From NCBI RefSeq assembly GCF_029227915.1, contig NC_079886.1, positions 5,582,001 to 5,642,000 of the forward strand: a stretch of 60,000 nt of DNA. The letters are read 5' to 3'. Under the pieces are notes generated by a model. It was given only the letters and a program-made list of their open reading frames with translations. It was not told the origin of the DNA and made no database searches. This DNA is from Hydractinia symbiolongicarpus. Taxonomy: Eukaryota; Cnidaria; Hydrozoa; Anthoathecata; Hydractiniidae. Numbering within the stretch: position 1 is the stretch's first letter; each line of letters begins with the position of its first letter. This document shows positions 20,171 through 32,046 of the stretch, one piece after another. The position numbers were made by a program, and so were the translations under genes.

Positions 20171-22590
20171 TTCGAAATATATTGTTAAAATATTTTAATA
20201 CATTGTTGGCACATTGCAATTATAATTTTATCTCTTTTTCATATACAATAGAATGCCTATTATTAAATTGGAATAAGGTAACATTTCAAAATCGTCAAAT
20301 ATTTAGTGGATTGTACCCACAAAATTATTTATATTCATTCTATATTAGACACGCACTTTGAATTTCTCACAGTTCATTTACCAATATTTACGAACGAACA
20401 TATAACATTTGGTTAGTTGGTTAAATTTAAAACTATGAATGATACTTAATTTAACTAACTTCCAGCTCTGCCAATTCTGCGCAGTAATACTGACATCGCA
20501 GAAATTACGACTATCGAATTTTTCACAGTGTTTACACAGTCTACACACCAAGGCAAGATTGCGCAGCCTACTGACTGAGGCGCATCTACAGGTGGTGCTG
20601 TTTGACAACTTAAAAAAAAGTCTTTTTCTATAAAAACTATCCTAATAATTGTAGTTGATGTTTTTGTTGGAATAAATATATATACTTGGCGAACAAAAGG
20701 GTTTTTCTTCTGAAATAACTTCAGAAAAAATGTATCGTCATAAGTTGGACGATTGTCGAAACCACAGTATCTTGTTTGTTTGTAAAGACCTTTTAATTGC
20801 CGATCTGTGTTAAATCGCCGAAACTTCTGTGTGGTATAGTGGTATAGCTTATGAACTATACCACTAGCCTACGTATGCTGTTAGAGGCGGTAGCTAACTA
20901 TAATAGGCTAGCTAGCTACAGCAGAGCTACCTAGCTACGTACTGATCCAATTTGCAGAAAAATCTAGCTTAACTTGGATGACGAATGCCTAATTAAGCTA
21001 ACTAATTCCAAATCACGGAATCCTATTTTGGCGAATCATTTGTTTTTCACCATTTTTAAAGCGTACGAGGCTTGAATCACCTACATAGAATCGCTTAAAT
21101 AAGTGAAAAAGAACCAATCTCTCCTATGTCTTTTTAAAATTGTGTACATAGCTAATACACAGAGCCTAGTTTTATATTTGGGAGGGAAAAATGATAGATT
21201 TAGTGCTTGCGTATCAAAAGAGGATGAACTGTGATCTTAAAAAATGTTATATATAACCTAAATATTGCTTCGTCTTACAGTTAAATTAGAGAATTGACTA
21301 ATTAGCATACCCTGCTTAGTTAGGAGTTTCCTTACTGCATATCAGATAGGTGTGAGCAACATTACAAGAAAGTCCAAGATCCTCCATTGACATTCTTGTT
21401 ACTGTCGTTGCATGGCAAGACTCCAATATTTTTTCCTAAGAGTTTATTTAGCTAGCTAGCTGCTTTATAGCTTCTAGTCAAGTTTGTGTTTTTTGGTCTC
21501 CACAGTTAAACCTGTTATATGTTGAATGAAGTGTATTACATTCCCTCTACCAAGAATGCTTAAAAAACCTTGTTTTAAGCACAGAGGAAGAAATAGAGAC
21601 GTAGATTAAACTTATGTTAGTGCGCATTAAAATTCTATTCAAATTGATATCCATTTTACTGGATTTTTACAAAATAACATTAGATAATCCGTTAGTGGAC
21701 CGTTTGTTTATATACAAGAAGAAAAATATTGCGAAATGTTTGATTGTCTCTTGATATATTTGGAAACATCATGTGAAGTTGAAATAACACTGAAGAATCC
21801 TGCTGATTTATTTAGCTAAATTTTGAAGAATGGAACTATATTTACATGTGTATATCTTATATATTGATTCCCTTGCGTGAGTAAAACTGTGAGTCCACGA
21901 CACGGAAATCACGGGTCACTTTCTTATGACGTGGCTGTACACTAAAATTTAACTAAAAAGATTAGGGATGTACTTCATAGAAATCGCACATAAGGTGTAA
22001 ATATATAACCCGCTGCTAATAACGATATAAATATATATACCCTTATGCCAAAAAACTCTATGTTAACATATATATATAGGTATCGCTACATATGAAACGG
22101 TATTAGATATTCACAAAGCATACGGACTGTTAAATGAAGTTCCTAGCATAAAACGGAAATTGTGTTTACGAAAAAGATGGCTGTTCTTTTTGAGTATTCT
22201 ATACTCTTTCATTCAAAATAAATCTTTAAAAAAACATTTGAAGAAGAGCATGGTTTTATAAATTAATCATAGCAAGGTTCTGTAAGGTTTTTTCATGTTT
22301 TATTTTCAGTTTTGATTATATTATTGTTGCCAGACATGTTTTATAGCTAGCATCATAAAAAGCCAACCACCACCAACAACTAGCTCGCTAGCTAGGAATA
22401 TATATATATATGTAGCCATGTTCTTTATACCTAGCTAAGTCTCCAGTTTATATTTAAGTGACTAGCTATTAGCTGCTGTAGCTAGCTAATGCTAGCTTGA
22501 AACTAAAGATTCCCAGTATATATATTTCCACAAAACCCATCAAACGTTATTAACCCTGAAGATTTTAAACATTTTCCTGGTTTTTTTTGG
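20171..22590. other. Non-coding AT-rich DNA with GCTAGC clusters
   Basis: No gene is supported. Positions 20,465-20,590 (AATTCTGCGCAGTAATACTGAC, GCGCAGCCTACTGACTGAGG) match 30,090-30,205 and partly 48,158-48,195, so the conserved MFS-unit tail ends near 20,600. Beyond that the DNA is AT-rich, with AGCTAGCTA clusters at 20,900-20,940, 21,445-21,475 and 22,340-22,500 and TATATA runs near 22,025-22,075 and 22,395. Confidence 0.45.
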
Positions 22591-22599
22591 TTTGCGAAG

Positions 22600-24100
22600 T
22601 TCTTTTCCTCCAAATATTCTGAAAATAAAGTTCAGAAATTACTTATTTTTAAAATGTAAATTTAATTTGTTTCAAATTGTGGTTTTGACATTTTCATGTA
22701 AGAATTTGTGGGCAAAAACCTTAATCAGCATGCTAAAAGAACTTTTACATTTTATAAGTTATTTGGAACAGAATGGTATGAAATAGACCAAAATGCCTGA
22801 TCTTAGTTGTTTTTAATTTACAGGCTGTGTCTGTGAAACTTTAAGGGGAACATTTGGTGGAAGACAATGGCATGACATATACTGATAGAACTGATTTTTG
22901 TTGTGTTAGATGTTATATCTGAACCTTTTTGACATTTTATGTTAATTTTGCGAGGAAGGACCATATATATATACACAGAAGAAGAATTCAATTTTACACC
23001 TTGCAAGCTTTGTTTTTCTATATTTTGTATAAATTCTTACTGGGGAGGACTCCGTGCAATATATCGAAATGACTGATCCTTCTCGATTTAAATTTGATGT
23101 GTTCTAAATCGTATATAGTTTTGGAAATTTTGTGTAAGATTTAATGGGTAAGGGCTAGATGCAATATGTCAAAAAAACTTTTTTTGTTGAATCAGAAGCA
23201 CTCCCTACAACCATTCTTTTTTTTACAGTTTGTGAAGCTTTTGTGGGGAAAGAGTGTATGCAATATTATCGAAATAACTGATTTTTGTTGCAAACTGTTT
23301 TTCTTTGGCATTTTGGATTAAAATATTGTTTTAGAGGGCATACGCAGTAGATATATGTACTGAAATAGTTAAATTTTGCAAACTTTGATTTTGTCGTTAC
23401 CTCTCATTTTTTACATTTTGATTAAACTTTTGTGGGAGACCGTCGGTATGCGGAGGACCAAAATAAGAGATTTTAGTATTATTTAGAATTTGTATTTTGT
23501 GTTGCAAAATTGGTGCAAAAATTGACATAAAATGAACTTATATACAGATTGATTGCTGTTGTTTAACATGACTCATTATGACTTATATATATATTTTATG
23601 AAAATTTGTGACAGAATACTATGTGAGATTTGAAATTTTGTTTACTTTATTGATGGTAAAACAGCATGCAAATTGCTAAAAGGACTTTATTAATTTTAGA
23701 TTTAAACACCGTTATTTTGTTGGCATTTTGTCTAAAGTTTGGTGAGGAAGGACTGTATGCAATATATCAAATAATGTTTTATTGCATTATAATTTGTCCT
23801 TGCAAATCCCTTTTTTTACACCTTAGATAAAAAATTCTGTCAGAGGCACAATTTATTGTTTATTTTTCACATTGTGTGTCAACCTTTGGCAGGGCTTGCA
23901 ATAAACTAACTGATTTTAACATATACAATGAGAGAGATTTGTGTTTGACATTGATCAACTTTTTTGTATATATGTGGCGTTTTGAGTGATTTAAATTTTA
24001 TGGGTGAGATGTATGTTGAAATGCTTTTGGAAACTTCTTTCCGAATAATTTTCGCATTTGTCAGATGGTAAGATGGCAAGTAATTTTAGTAGATTTAGAT
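22600..24100 (+). repeat. Degenerate ~100-bp tandem repeat
   Basis: A motif near GGAAGGACTGTATGCAATAT, ATCGAAATAACTGATTTTTG, then TTTGACATTTTG, recurs with about 90-110 bp spacing: roughly 22,950, 23,042, 23,148, 23,247, 23,335, 23,431, 23,655, 23,741, 23,890 and 24,001. Copies are strongly diverged. No coding frame is kept, so it looks like an old satellite. Confidence 0.6.
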
Positions 24101-24309
24101 TTTAAATGTCACATAAATACTGCAGTTGTTGAAAACCTTTAATTTTTTTGGTCATTTATATAATAATGCAGATGTAAGATGCGCACTGCTGTATTGTTTG
24201 TTTATCTGCTACATAAATTAAATGGAATACAGTGGATTCTTCCACGGGAAACAGCTAGTATAGCTATATTTTTAAATTTATATATATATCGCCATAAACA
24301 TGTTTTAGT

Positions 24310-24564
24310 TTACATCTTTTTTTTGCGCTTGCTCAGGCATTCTTTGGGAAGGGAAATGTCACCTGATACTTTTAAGCCAGTTACAGGTCCGTATTTTTCA
24401 GGGTAGTCAATATAATGAGGAAAAACACATCGCTCACCCAGGACCTCTTCATAAGTAGAAGGGCTGGACTTTTCACAGTTTTTTTGTTTTCTAACTTCAA
24501 ACCTGTCATATTGTGTAGTTTTAGTTGAGTTTTTATTAGGTGATAAGATTGTACCACGTGACAA
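24310..24564 (-). other. Unrecognised open frame, possibly a lone exon
   Basis: An open stretch of about 84 codons on the minus strand contains CVFPHYIDYPEKYGPVTGLK and ends in a Lys/Arg-rich tail (ECLSKRKKKM). There is no ATG near its 5-prime end, so if real it would be an exon. Its composition (Pro, Tyr, Cys, charged residues) is less AT-driven than the surroundings. I do not recognise the family. Confidence 0.25.
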
Positions 24565-25009
24565 TCTGACCGGAAAATTTTTGTAAAAGCAGGACCATAT
24601 AACGTAAATTCCTTATTTATAGATTATTCTATTATTACAACTCTGAAATTGACTTTTTAACTTTTTTTTAACTGGATTTCGTCAATTTTGTGATCTGTTG
24701 TTTATATTTCCTTCTTGTGCTAACATACGCAAATGGTATATACTATAAATTAAAATAATGCTTGAGTAGTTCTTATACAGTAATATTGGAATGGTGTGAC
24801 CTTTACAATTATAAATTTAGAAATTGAATTCTGTCGTTTTATAAGCCATTTGATTATTTTACAATATGTACCTTTTCACCACACAAATTTTCAAAATTTA
24901 GGCCATAAAGGCCAATACAAAAATGCATGGAATAAAAAAACGTTTTTGCTGGTCATTTAATTTTAATATAACATACAGTTATAATGAGAAAAAATGTTGT
25001 ACTTATTAT
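24565..25009. other. Non-coding AT-rich DNA
   Basis: Nothing recognisable is seen before the similarity to the other MFS unit leaders begins near 25,010. Confidence 0.4.
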
Positions 25010-25614
25010 AGCGTATCCCCCCGCTATTAGCATCATAATACCTTCATCGCTATATATATATCATCACATGTTTAAAACAATTAAAATGCGGTAAAAGGTG
25101 CCGTAATGAGATATTAACGATTGACGCCTTAAATTTTTTTTTCTTAATAGATCTAAGACCTCCGTGGTGGTTTGTAATCTGCTGACTGCCATTTTGTGCA
25201 TCCATTTGTGTTAAAGTTATGTTTGTATAAATTATGGAGATGAACGGAAAAATATGGCTATTACTACCAGATGGGTATTAAAATTATTAATAATTAAAGA
25301 ACTATAAAATTAGTCTGTTTGAGATTTCAATAGTAAATAAATTTTTCCTAAAAACAAGTAGTAATAACCAATGTTATATTTAGTATACCATAGTCATGGG
25401 AGGCCACACATAGAACGTAGCGAATATGTATACCTAAGAAAATTATCTGCGAGTGATGTATTAATGTTTTTTTTACTACTGTATTTGTTTCAACATTATT
25501 GCATCCAATCATTTAATTTTCACTATCATTTTAGAGGAAAACGTAAACTTTTAGCGAGGGAATAAAATCAAAGAAAATGTCTCAAGTAAAAACTCTCTAC
25601 TCAACGAAGTAAAA
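25010..25614 (+). other. Leader region of MFS copy B
   Basis: It aligns by eye with 49,255-49,891 (unit D) and partly 33,090-33,462 (unit C). Shared markers include ATAATACCTTCATCGCTATA, GATTGACGCCTTA and AATAGATCTAAGACCTCCG. A candidate 3-prime splice site, CACTATCATTTTAG, ends at 25,534, which suggests an intron in the 5-prime untranslated region. Confidence 0.6.
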
Positions 25615-26206
25615 ATGCTATCTCAAACTGAATTGTTGCAATGGAAGAAAAAACGAACATCAACATATGTAGTTTTTCTATTTTTTTATTACCTTATTGG
25701 TCTCGAACTGGGTTGCATCAACGCAACATTGTGGATAAAACTGGAAACGAAAAGTTATTATGGATTAATAAATGCTGCATTTTATGTTCCATCCTTGTTT
25801 TTCCCACCTATTGTGTCCAGATTTGTAGATAAAACACGGAGAATGAAATTATGTTTAATTGGGATATTGTGTTTATCCATTGCTGGTAGCATTTTGTATC
25901 CAATACATACGTCTCCAGTATTTCCATTAGTCGGACGATCTTGAGTTGCTTTAACATTGCATTTGCGCCAGTTATGATTTCAGAAGTAGCAAGGTCTTTC
26001 ACTTTTAAAGAATTAATGCAGCGAATCCCATTGTTAAACGGAATCATCATGATTGGTTATGCGTTTGGACCTTGTATTTCAATTTTGTTCATAAACATAG
26101 ATTTCTGGATTGGTGGAATTCATATAACGTACGCAAACGTAATCGGGTCAGTTCCTTTCTTAATTTCTGGTTGCTATTCTTTTAACGGTGATATTTCTAT
26201 CTTATG
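25615..26206 (+). pseudogene. MFS transporter copy B: frameshifted and truncated
   Basis: The frame starts at ATG 25,615 with the family N-terminus (MLSQTELLQWKKKRTS). Two indels near 25,735-25,760 remove 21 bases in total, deleting most of YVSTLLKTGNDKL after helix 1. A one-base deletion at about 25,937 breaks the frame just after VFPLVGR, giving a stop at 25,942-25,944. In the next frame the protein continues through SCFNIAFAPVMISEVARSF to the sixth helix. Similarity ends near codon 204 at an inverted repeat (26,208), and the second half of the gene is absent. It is a pseudogene of the transporter intact at 33,463 and 49,892. Confidence 0.9.
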
Positions 26207-26207
26207 A

Positions 26208-26236
26208 TTAGGGATATCTTATAAAGATATCCCTAA
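26208..26236. repeat. Perfect 13-bp inverted repeat at the MFS truncation point
   Basis: TTAGGGATATCTT, three bases, AAGATATCCCTAA. It lies exactly where the MFS-coding similarity stops and the unit tail (equivalent to about 36,486 in unit C) begins. Confidence 0.85.
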
Positions 26237-26259
26237 AGAAACCAAAAGGAAGGTTTGGA

Positions 26260-27000
26260 ACTATGCACTTCGCCATAGTACGCTTGCAGTAATCAAAAGA
26301 TTCATTAAAGTTTATAGAAAGCTCACGCTCATTAGAACAATTGTTTATAATTGGAAATCATAATTGCAGAATGATAAGAGTGAAAAAAGGAATAGGTCGC
26401 CTAACTTTAGTTTCCGATTAAAAAAGATAATATCGACGATGATTGGTACCAGAACCGCTTTGTTTGCCAAAATATAAGTTTCCATAAACTTTTGATAACA
26501 CACTTTCAGAAACCCATTGGTCAAACGCGGAAAAATCCGTCAGCTTATTTAAAAAGATAATGATTGCTATAGTCAAAGCTGTTCGTGAAATACATGGTTA
26601 CCCAGGGGAACAAAAGTAGTGAACATAAGTAGTGTCATCATCGACACTTTCAAGGAACAAGACGACGATGAAGTAATGGTTTTTTATCAAAAAAACAACT
26701 GTTTAGTCATTATCCTTGCATATCACCGTCAACAAGCCATCTAAAAGTTTTATCAAGGACAGGTACAACATATGGTACGCAAAAGAGGTTGCCAAGCTAA
26801 TGTTGAAGTTTTATTGAAACCAAGCCAGACATAACCTATATATCCTAAATGGATTGTTGACATGTACGAATACTGAAAAAGCCATAGTGACTTAATTTGT
26901 AATGGTTAACAGGGATAACTGAAGCGGTTGAAAAAGCAAATGAAGTCTTTCAAAGAATAGAAAATCTCTTTACTGTATCCCGGGATCAACTTAATTGAAA
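26260..27000 (+). pseudogene. DDE (pogo-like) transposase relic, MFS unit B tail
   Basis: Patched translation gives HWSNAEKSVSLFKK, IVKAVREIHGYPGEQK, a degraded IDTFKEQDDDEV block, the VNKPSK region and GITEAVEKANEVFQRIEN. Numerous stops and indels are present. It matches the relic at 17,440-18,245 and the split copies in units C and D. Confidence 0.8.
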
Positions 27001-27030
27001 ATTTTATTATGATAAATCAGCCAACAAATA

Positions 27031-27157
27031 AATAAGAAAAGTTTTAAAAACACATGTTAAAATTTTATTTTTAATTTATAAAGTAGCACTTTAGCAATTT
27101 ATAAAGTTATAAATTAAAAATAAAATTTTAACATGTGTTTTTAAAACTTTTCTTATT
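27031..27157. mobile_element. Long-hairpin MITE (51-bp arms)
   Basis: Arms at 27,031-27,081 and 27,107-27,157 look perfectly complementary (for example TTTTAAAAACACATGTTAAA and its complement) around a 25-base loop. One arm with the same flank (ATTGTTGGCTGATTTATCAT) is present at about 30,511-30,583. Confidence 0.82.
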
Positions 27158-28564
27158 AAAAATTTTATTTTCAGCAAATCTTATTGTTTTAATTGTAATG
27201 TACTTATGTTAGTTAAGTAATAGTCGGAGATAAGTTTATACGGGGAAAACTTCCGACTTTTCCCACAACTTTTTTCCCCGAATTTTTTCCCGGAATTTTT
27301 TCCCAGACTTTTTTTTCCCGATAAAGTACAGGTTTATAACAAAATATTCTAATCAATCGTCATACAAATTTTAAGCTCTTTAGTTTAACGGTTATTATGT
27401 TACCACTACACTAAACGACAACATATTTAAAAAGATGTTCCTCAACAACCAGCTCGAACGTAACGATAAAATATGTAACTACCAAATCATTTTTTAGAAT
27501 GTACTGGTTATCACAGTAAAAGAAAACCAAAAGGTCAAGACGTACTAAGAAAATTTCATAGATTTACCCATCTGCCCTTGTATAACACGAAACCAGCTGC
27601 ATTTTATTCCTGTAGACTCACGGTGAATCATATGCAGCTAGACCTTGATTGACGAAGATAAAGTTCTTAGAGAAGAATAAGATGAAGAGAAGACAAATTT
27701 AAAAAGTCCTGCTAATATGTACCACACCATACTAGTACAAGAGCTGCCACTCAACAACCTTTCGCAGTTAGTGAGCACTTACATATGACGTCCTTTACAT
27801 TAAAATTCAAAGAATTTCTTGAACAACTCTGTGTTCTTTTGATCCCCCTTGGTCCTTCTTTATCAAATTCTTCTATTAAAGTGAAGGTAGAATTTGCATC
27901 TTGTTAACTAAGAAATTTAAAAAGTGTCTAGTAAAACTTTGTATCAGTTGACCAGTCTGTGCCAGGGTCATTGTTGGCCGCTTTGTAGCAACGTTTAGGG
28001 GCTAAGAAACCTTGGCGAGGAGAATTAGGTCATACTCTATTTTTCTACTTCCTACCTATTAAAGAAGTTATTACGAAGTGTAAAAATTTTGCTAAATTTC
28101 TTGACTACATATAATTTTGACTGGACTAACTAGCTATATTATTGACTTTGAGTTTTGCAAAAGTGTAAAGGTTTAAGCCAGAAGCTTAAAGTGGAGAAGG
28201 AAGAAAAATTCAAACAAGGTCTGTCTATTGACATTTGTGCCGTGGTGCGTATGTGAAATGAATGACAATCCACTTTAGTCACATTCGCTGAAAATTTTCA
28301 GTATAAGTTGCAAATGCTTAGTTAATAACAAAACATACAATCCCTGTCTTTACTAGTTCAGTGTTGTTTTGTACATCTAACCACAAGCTTTAACTGTCGC
28401 CGCATGTTATAACTGGTACTTAAATATTTTCTAAAGCCACCTTAATACGTCATTTACTTCGCGAAAAGTACGTTAAAAGTTCGTAACCGACAGTTAGTTT
28501 TTTAGGAGCTCGTTATACCAATAAGTCCGGCGAAAAGTATAACAAGCTAAAATAAGACCAGTTG
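27158..28564. other. Non-coding tail of MFS unit B
   Basis: No gene is seen. It aligns in blocks with 41,860-44,150 in unit C. It contains short TTTTTTCCC-type repeats at 27,266-27,318 and a block at 27,950-28,030 (CTGTGCCAGGGTCATTGTTG) that matches 43,668 and 58,770. Confidence 0.5.
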
Positions 28565-28680
28565 AATAGCATGCCGTGACAGTCATAAGTGACGGCGACA
28601 GTTATAAATGACAAGGAAGTTATAAATGACAGGGAAAGTTATAAATGACGGCAACAGTTATAATTTGCGGATATAAATTT
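28565..28680 (+). repeat. Minisatellite, GACAGTTATAAATGACGGC units
   Basis: About six units of 18-19 bp (AGTTATAAATGACGGCGAC and variants). Equivalents occur at 44,150-44,245 and 59,262-59,335. Confidence 0.75.
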
Positions 28681-29091
28681 AAGTTACTAGTATAATATAC
28701 GGCGACATTGAACTAGTGAAGACAAGTGTGCTTCGAAAATATTCTGGTTATTCGCAACATATGATGTTGAAATTTTTAGCAAATATTAATTAAAGTAATC
28801 TGTTATACCTGTTACATGTGGGCAATGGTATATTTACCTAGCGTCCTTGCGTGGAATATTTCAAAAGTCATTTCTAGCGAGAAAAAGGCCAAGTTGCTAC
28901 AGAAGTGACTTTTGTTTGTGAAAAGTTTCGTGTAAATTAGCTTATGGGACTTAAACTTATACGGGTATTATACTAGCTATTTAAACTATAGACAACTATT
29001 TTGAAAATATTCCGCCGCAAATTTAAGTATTTTTCTAGTTACAATCGTGGCTGTAAATATTCGAAAAACAAACATTTTGGCATAAATTCAA

Positions 29092-29115
29092 TATAATAAT
29101 AATAATAATAATACC
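29092..29115 (+). repeat. (ATA)n microsatellite
   Basis: About seven ATA/TAA triplets in a row. They are not conserved at this place in units C and D. Confidence 0.8.
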
Positions 29116-29224
29116 TAAGAGAGATGTTGTTAACAAACTCTTTTATAGACCCGTTGAAAAAAAAATCCCAAGATCCAGTACAAACAACTTAGTCTAGATT
29201 CTGTCAAATTCGTTGGGTGCAGGC

Positions 29225-29320
29225 TATGTGCTTTCTATCTCTATCACTATGTCTCTCTCTATCATTATATTTATGTCTACCACTCCATCCATTCACTATC
29301 ATTATTTCTATATACCGCTT
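29225..29320 (+). repeat. CTATCT-type microsatellite, unit B
   Basis: A shorter version of the array at 18,920-19,195, in the same position relative to the GIY-YIG relic. Confidence 0.7.
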
Positions 29321-29382
29321 TCACCATTTCATATGGTTAAGGCACGACTTCTAAGTTCGCTTAGAAGATTAAATACAAGGTT

Positions 29383-29660
29383 ATGGCTACTCTCAAAAAA
29401 ATGAAGAACTTATTACCATCATTAACACTAAGTGTGGAAAAATCTATCACAAACCATGCGGTATATAAAATTACGTGTTCGCGGTGTGTATCATGTTATG
29501 TCGGTAATCATTTCAAAGAATATAATCGCACTCTTGTCGCGATCTCTAGCACATCTAATGACGTTAGAGGCTTTAAATATCAATGCAATTAAACCGAATC
29601 TTAACACAAAGGATGAATATAGAAGTCATGTGTTGACTATCAAGTAGTTATTTGATAACT
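29383..29660 (+). pseudogene. Penelope-like element 3-prime end, MFS unit B (GIY-YIG remnant)
   Basis: Reading across frames gives LLPSLTLSVEKSI, AVYKITCSRCVSCYVG (GIY-YIG motif region) and LNTKDEYRSHVLTIK, the usual C-terminus of one PLE lineage. This lineage differs from the PLE at 6,060-10,837. It is frameshifted near 29,515 and truncated upstream. Confidence 0.75.
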
Positions 29661-30333
29661 AAGTGAAGGATTAGTGCGAGATTTCGGTGCAATGATCTAT
29701 TTATGCACTTTACGAAGCCTATTGTTAAGTTAGAATAAAATAACATTTCAAAATTGTCAGATATTAAGAAGATCGTATCCACAAGTAATCATTTATTTTC
29801 TTTCTATATTAGGCACACACACTTTCAATTTCTCACAGTTCATCTATCAATGTTTACGAACTAGGATATAATCTTATGCTGGTTGGTTAATTTTAAAACT
29901 CTAAATGATAGTATTCAAAAATATCGGTTCGAGCAAATAAGCTGATGATAAGTAATATAACCAGAAGCTTGAACATTATAAAAAAAGAAACTTTTTTGAC
30001 TCTGTTTCTTTTTTAATAATGTCTAAGCTTCTTGTTGTATTATTTACCATAAATAATAGTGGTTTTTGCCGAGCGCAGAACGGTCGAAACGCCCAATTCT
30101 GCGCAGTAACGCCGACATCGCAGACAAAAAGACTGGTGCATTCTCACGTTTCTACCCAGTCGCTTAGGGGAGAATGCGCAGCCTACTGGCTGAGGAGCAT
30201 TATTATTGAAATTATTACCAGGATAGCTTCTTCTGTTCCTATCGTCACTGCTATCAACGAGGGTCCTCGAAGAAATTCCTAGTGTATTTAAAGCTCCCGT
30301 TTGAACTGCAACTGTTAACATCGCGGGGTATAA
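29661..30333. other. Non-coding tail of MFS unit B, last part
   Basis: It contains the conserved block at 30,090-30,205 (AATTCTGCGCAGTAACGCCGAC, GCGCAGCCTACTGGCTGAGG) shared with units A and C. The open frames here are short and not conserved between units. Confidence 0.45.
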
Positions 30334-30436
30334 CAACCTCGTTCCCAGGACTCCTTTTCTCTCTGCGACAATCTCGAACGGCGTGATTATCCGAGATTGT
30401 CAAAAAAAAAAAGAACACTGGGAAGGGGGTTGGTAG
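30334..30436. mobile_element. Short MITE with AACCTCGTTCCCAGG ends
   Basis: The left end is CAACCTCGTTCCCAGGA and the right end is CTGGGAAGGGGGTTGG, with the inner pair GACAATCTCGAACGGCG and CGAGATTGTC. Other members are at 30,680-30,760, 32,817-32,897, 36,234-36,344, 48,838-48,915 and, inverted, 53,193-53,305. Confidence 0.75.
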
Positions 30437-30679
30437 TAAACAATATCTTTACGCGTTTTTTCTGTCTTGTTGGTTTCCAGTGATAAATTTTGTTTTTCCT
30501 CATTAAATTGTATAAATTAAAAATAAAATTTTAACATGTGTTTTTAAAACTTTTCTTATCATTGTTGGCTGATTTATCATAATCATTAAATTTACTTTGT
30601 GATTTCCTATTTTAATTTACTTTACCATTCAGGCGTTCGTACATATAGATAATTTTTTAATTGTCATCTGGCTGAACGG

Positions 30680-30760
30680 AACCTCGTCCTCAGGCCCATT
30701 TTTCTCTTTCTGACAATCTCGGACGGCGAGAAGAAATGACCCTGGGCCACACTGGTCAGT
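30680..30760. mobile_element. Short MITE, same family
   Basis: GAACCTCGTCCTCAGGCCCA at the left and GACCCTGGGCCACACTGG at the right, with GACAATCTCGGACGGCGAG in the middle. Confidence 0.65.
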
Positions 30761-32046
30761 TCTGCTATCTGATTGGTTTGTCAAGTTTCCGTTAATTATG
30801 AAGATAAATTAATTTATGCGCAAAAAATTGAATAATAACAGAAAAACAATAATGGCGGCTAAGTTTATGTGCGAACGGGACACTGGAATGTTAATGTTCT
30901 GCTGGACTGAATTTATTTTTGTAAAAAATAAAATATGTGGCATTGTTTGTATTGCTTAACGTGCAAACAAAATTAAATAGCTTTTAGTTGTACCCAGAGG
31001 CTGTTAAAGTAAGCTTCTGCTTTCTTGCAGTGCAGTTGAGAAGGTAGCTACTAGACTCTAAAGCTAGCTATGCTAGCTTTTGTGCACAGGGTGTAGTAAA
31101 AAATACAATGAAGGTTTCCTTGAAGACATGTTTAGCAGCTATCTAGCTAGCTTAAATACAACACAAGGTATATACAGGTATACATAACTAATTCTATTTC
31201 TCCCGAACAGACCTTTTTTTACACTCTAGCTAATATTCTTTCCGTGCAGAACACATAAACAAAAAAATAAAATCATATGCTGTTGATTTGGTTGAAAAAG
31301 ATTTAAAAACTGGATTAAAAAGTTCATACCATTTAATTAACTAAAAGTTATACGCTTAATTAAATCGATTACGGATTAAATAACAATCTATTTTACAGAT
31401 TAAATAAATATTTTCTCTGACTGCATGAAATGCAACATCCTATGTTTCATGACTTTAATCTCTTAGTAAAGCAACAAACATAAATTTATTGAAAAAAGTC
31501 AATTGGTTTGACCATAGTGGCCATTTAGTTGTAAATGAGTTTCCAGGAACCGTTTCGTGAAAACCGAAACTGCAATATGATAAAAAAGAAGGATGAAAAA
31601 GAAAGATATTGAGTTAAAACTTGTTTGGAGATGCTTTTAGGCTGGTCTGATGGGATTAGCATAAAAATGACTCTGTAATTGCTATACTTTCCAAATTTAA
31701 GCCTTCAAAGCAAAGCGATAAGATTTTTTTTAAAGACAATTATAAATTTTGACCTAACAATTGTAAAAATTTTTAGACAATACGAGTTTATTTAGGTTTA
31801 TATGCACGTTACAACAATAACAGACAAAAGTAGCCAGTTATTATATACGTCAAAACGTATATATCTAATCTGTATCTGACTGACATATGGTTACGTTGAT
31901 GACTCAATACTAGTATAATATATAGCTACACCATACCACTATAATGCCGGCGTGATAAAGCCTCAACTTAGGTTTATAGAGGTTCACAAAAATGGAATTA
32001 GAAAGACTGCATGTGTCTAAAAAAATACTAAAACCTTAACTAGCTA
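30761..32046. other. Non-coding DNA between units B and C
   Basis: No gene is seen. AGCTAGCTA clusters are present at 31,060-31,080 and 31,140-31,155, and TA-rich runs near 31,855 and 31,910. Confidence 0.4.

Noticed and set aside
30040-30336. Overlapping open frames of 87-98 codons on both strands
   Set aside because: They lie in a conserved non-coding unit tail; the matching blocks at 20,465 and 48,158 do not keep the frame.
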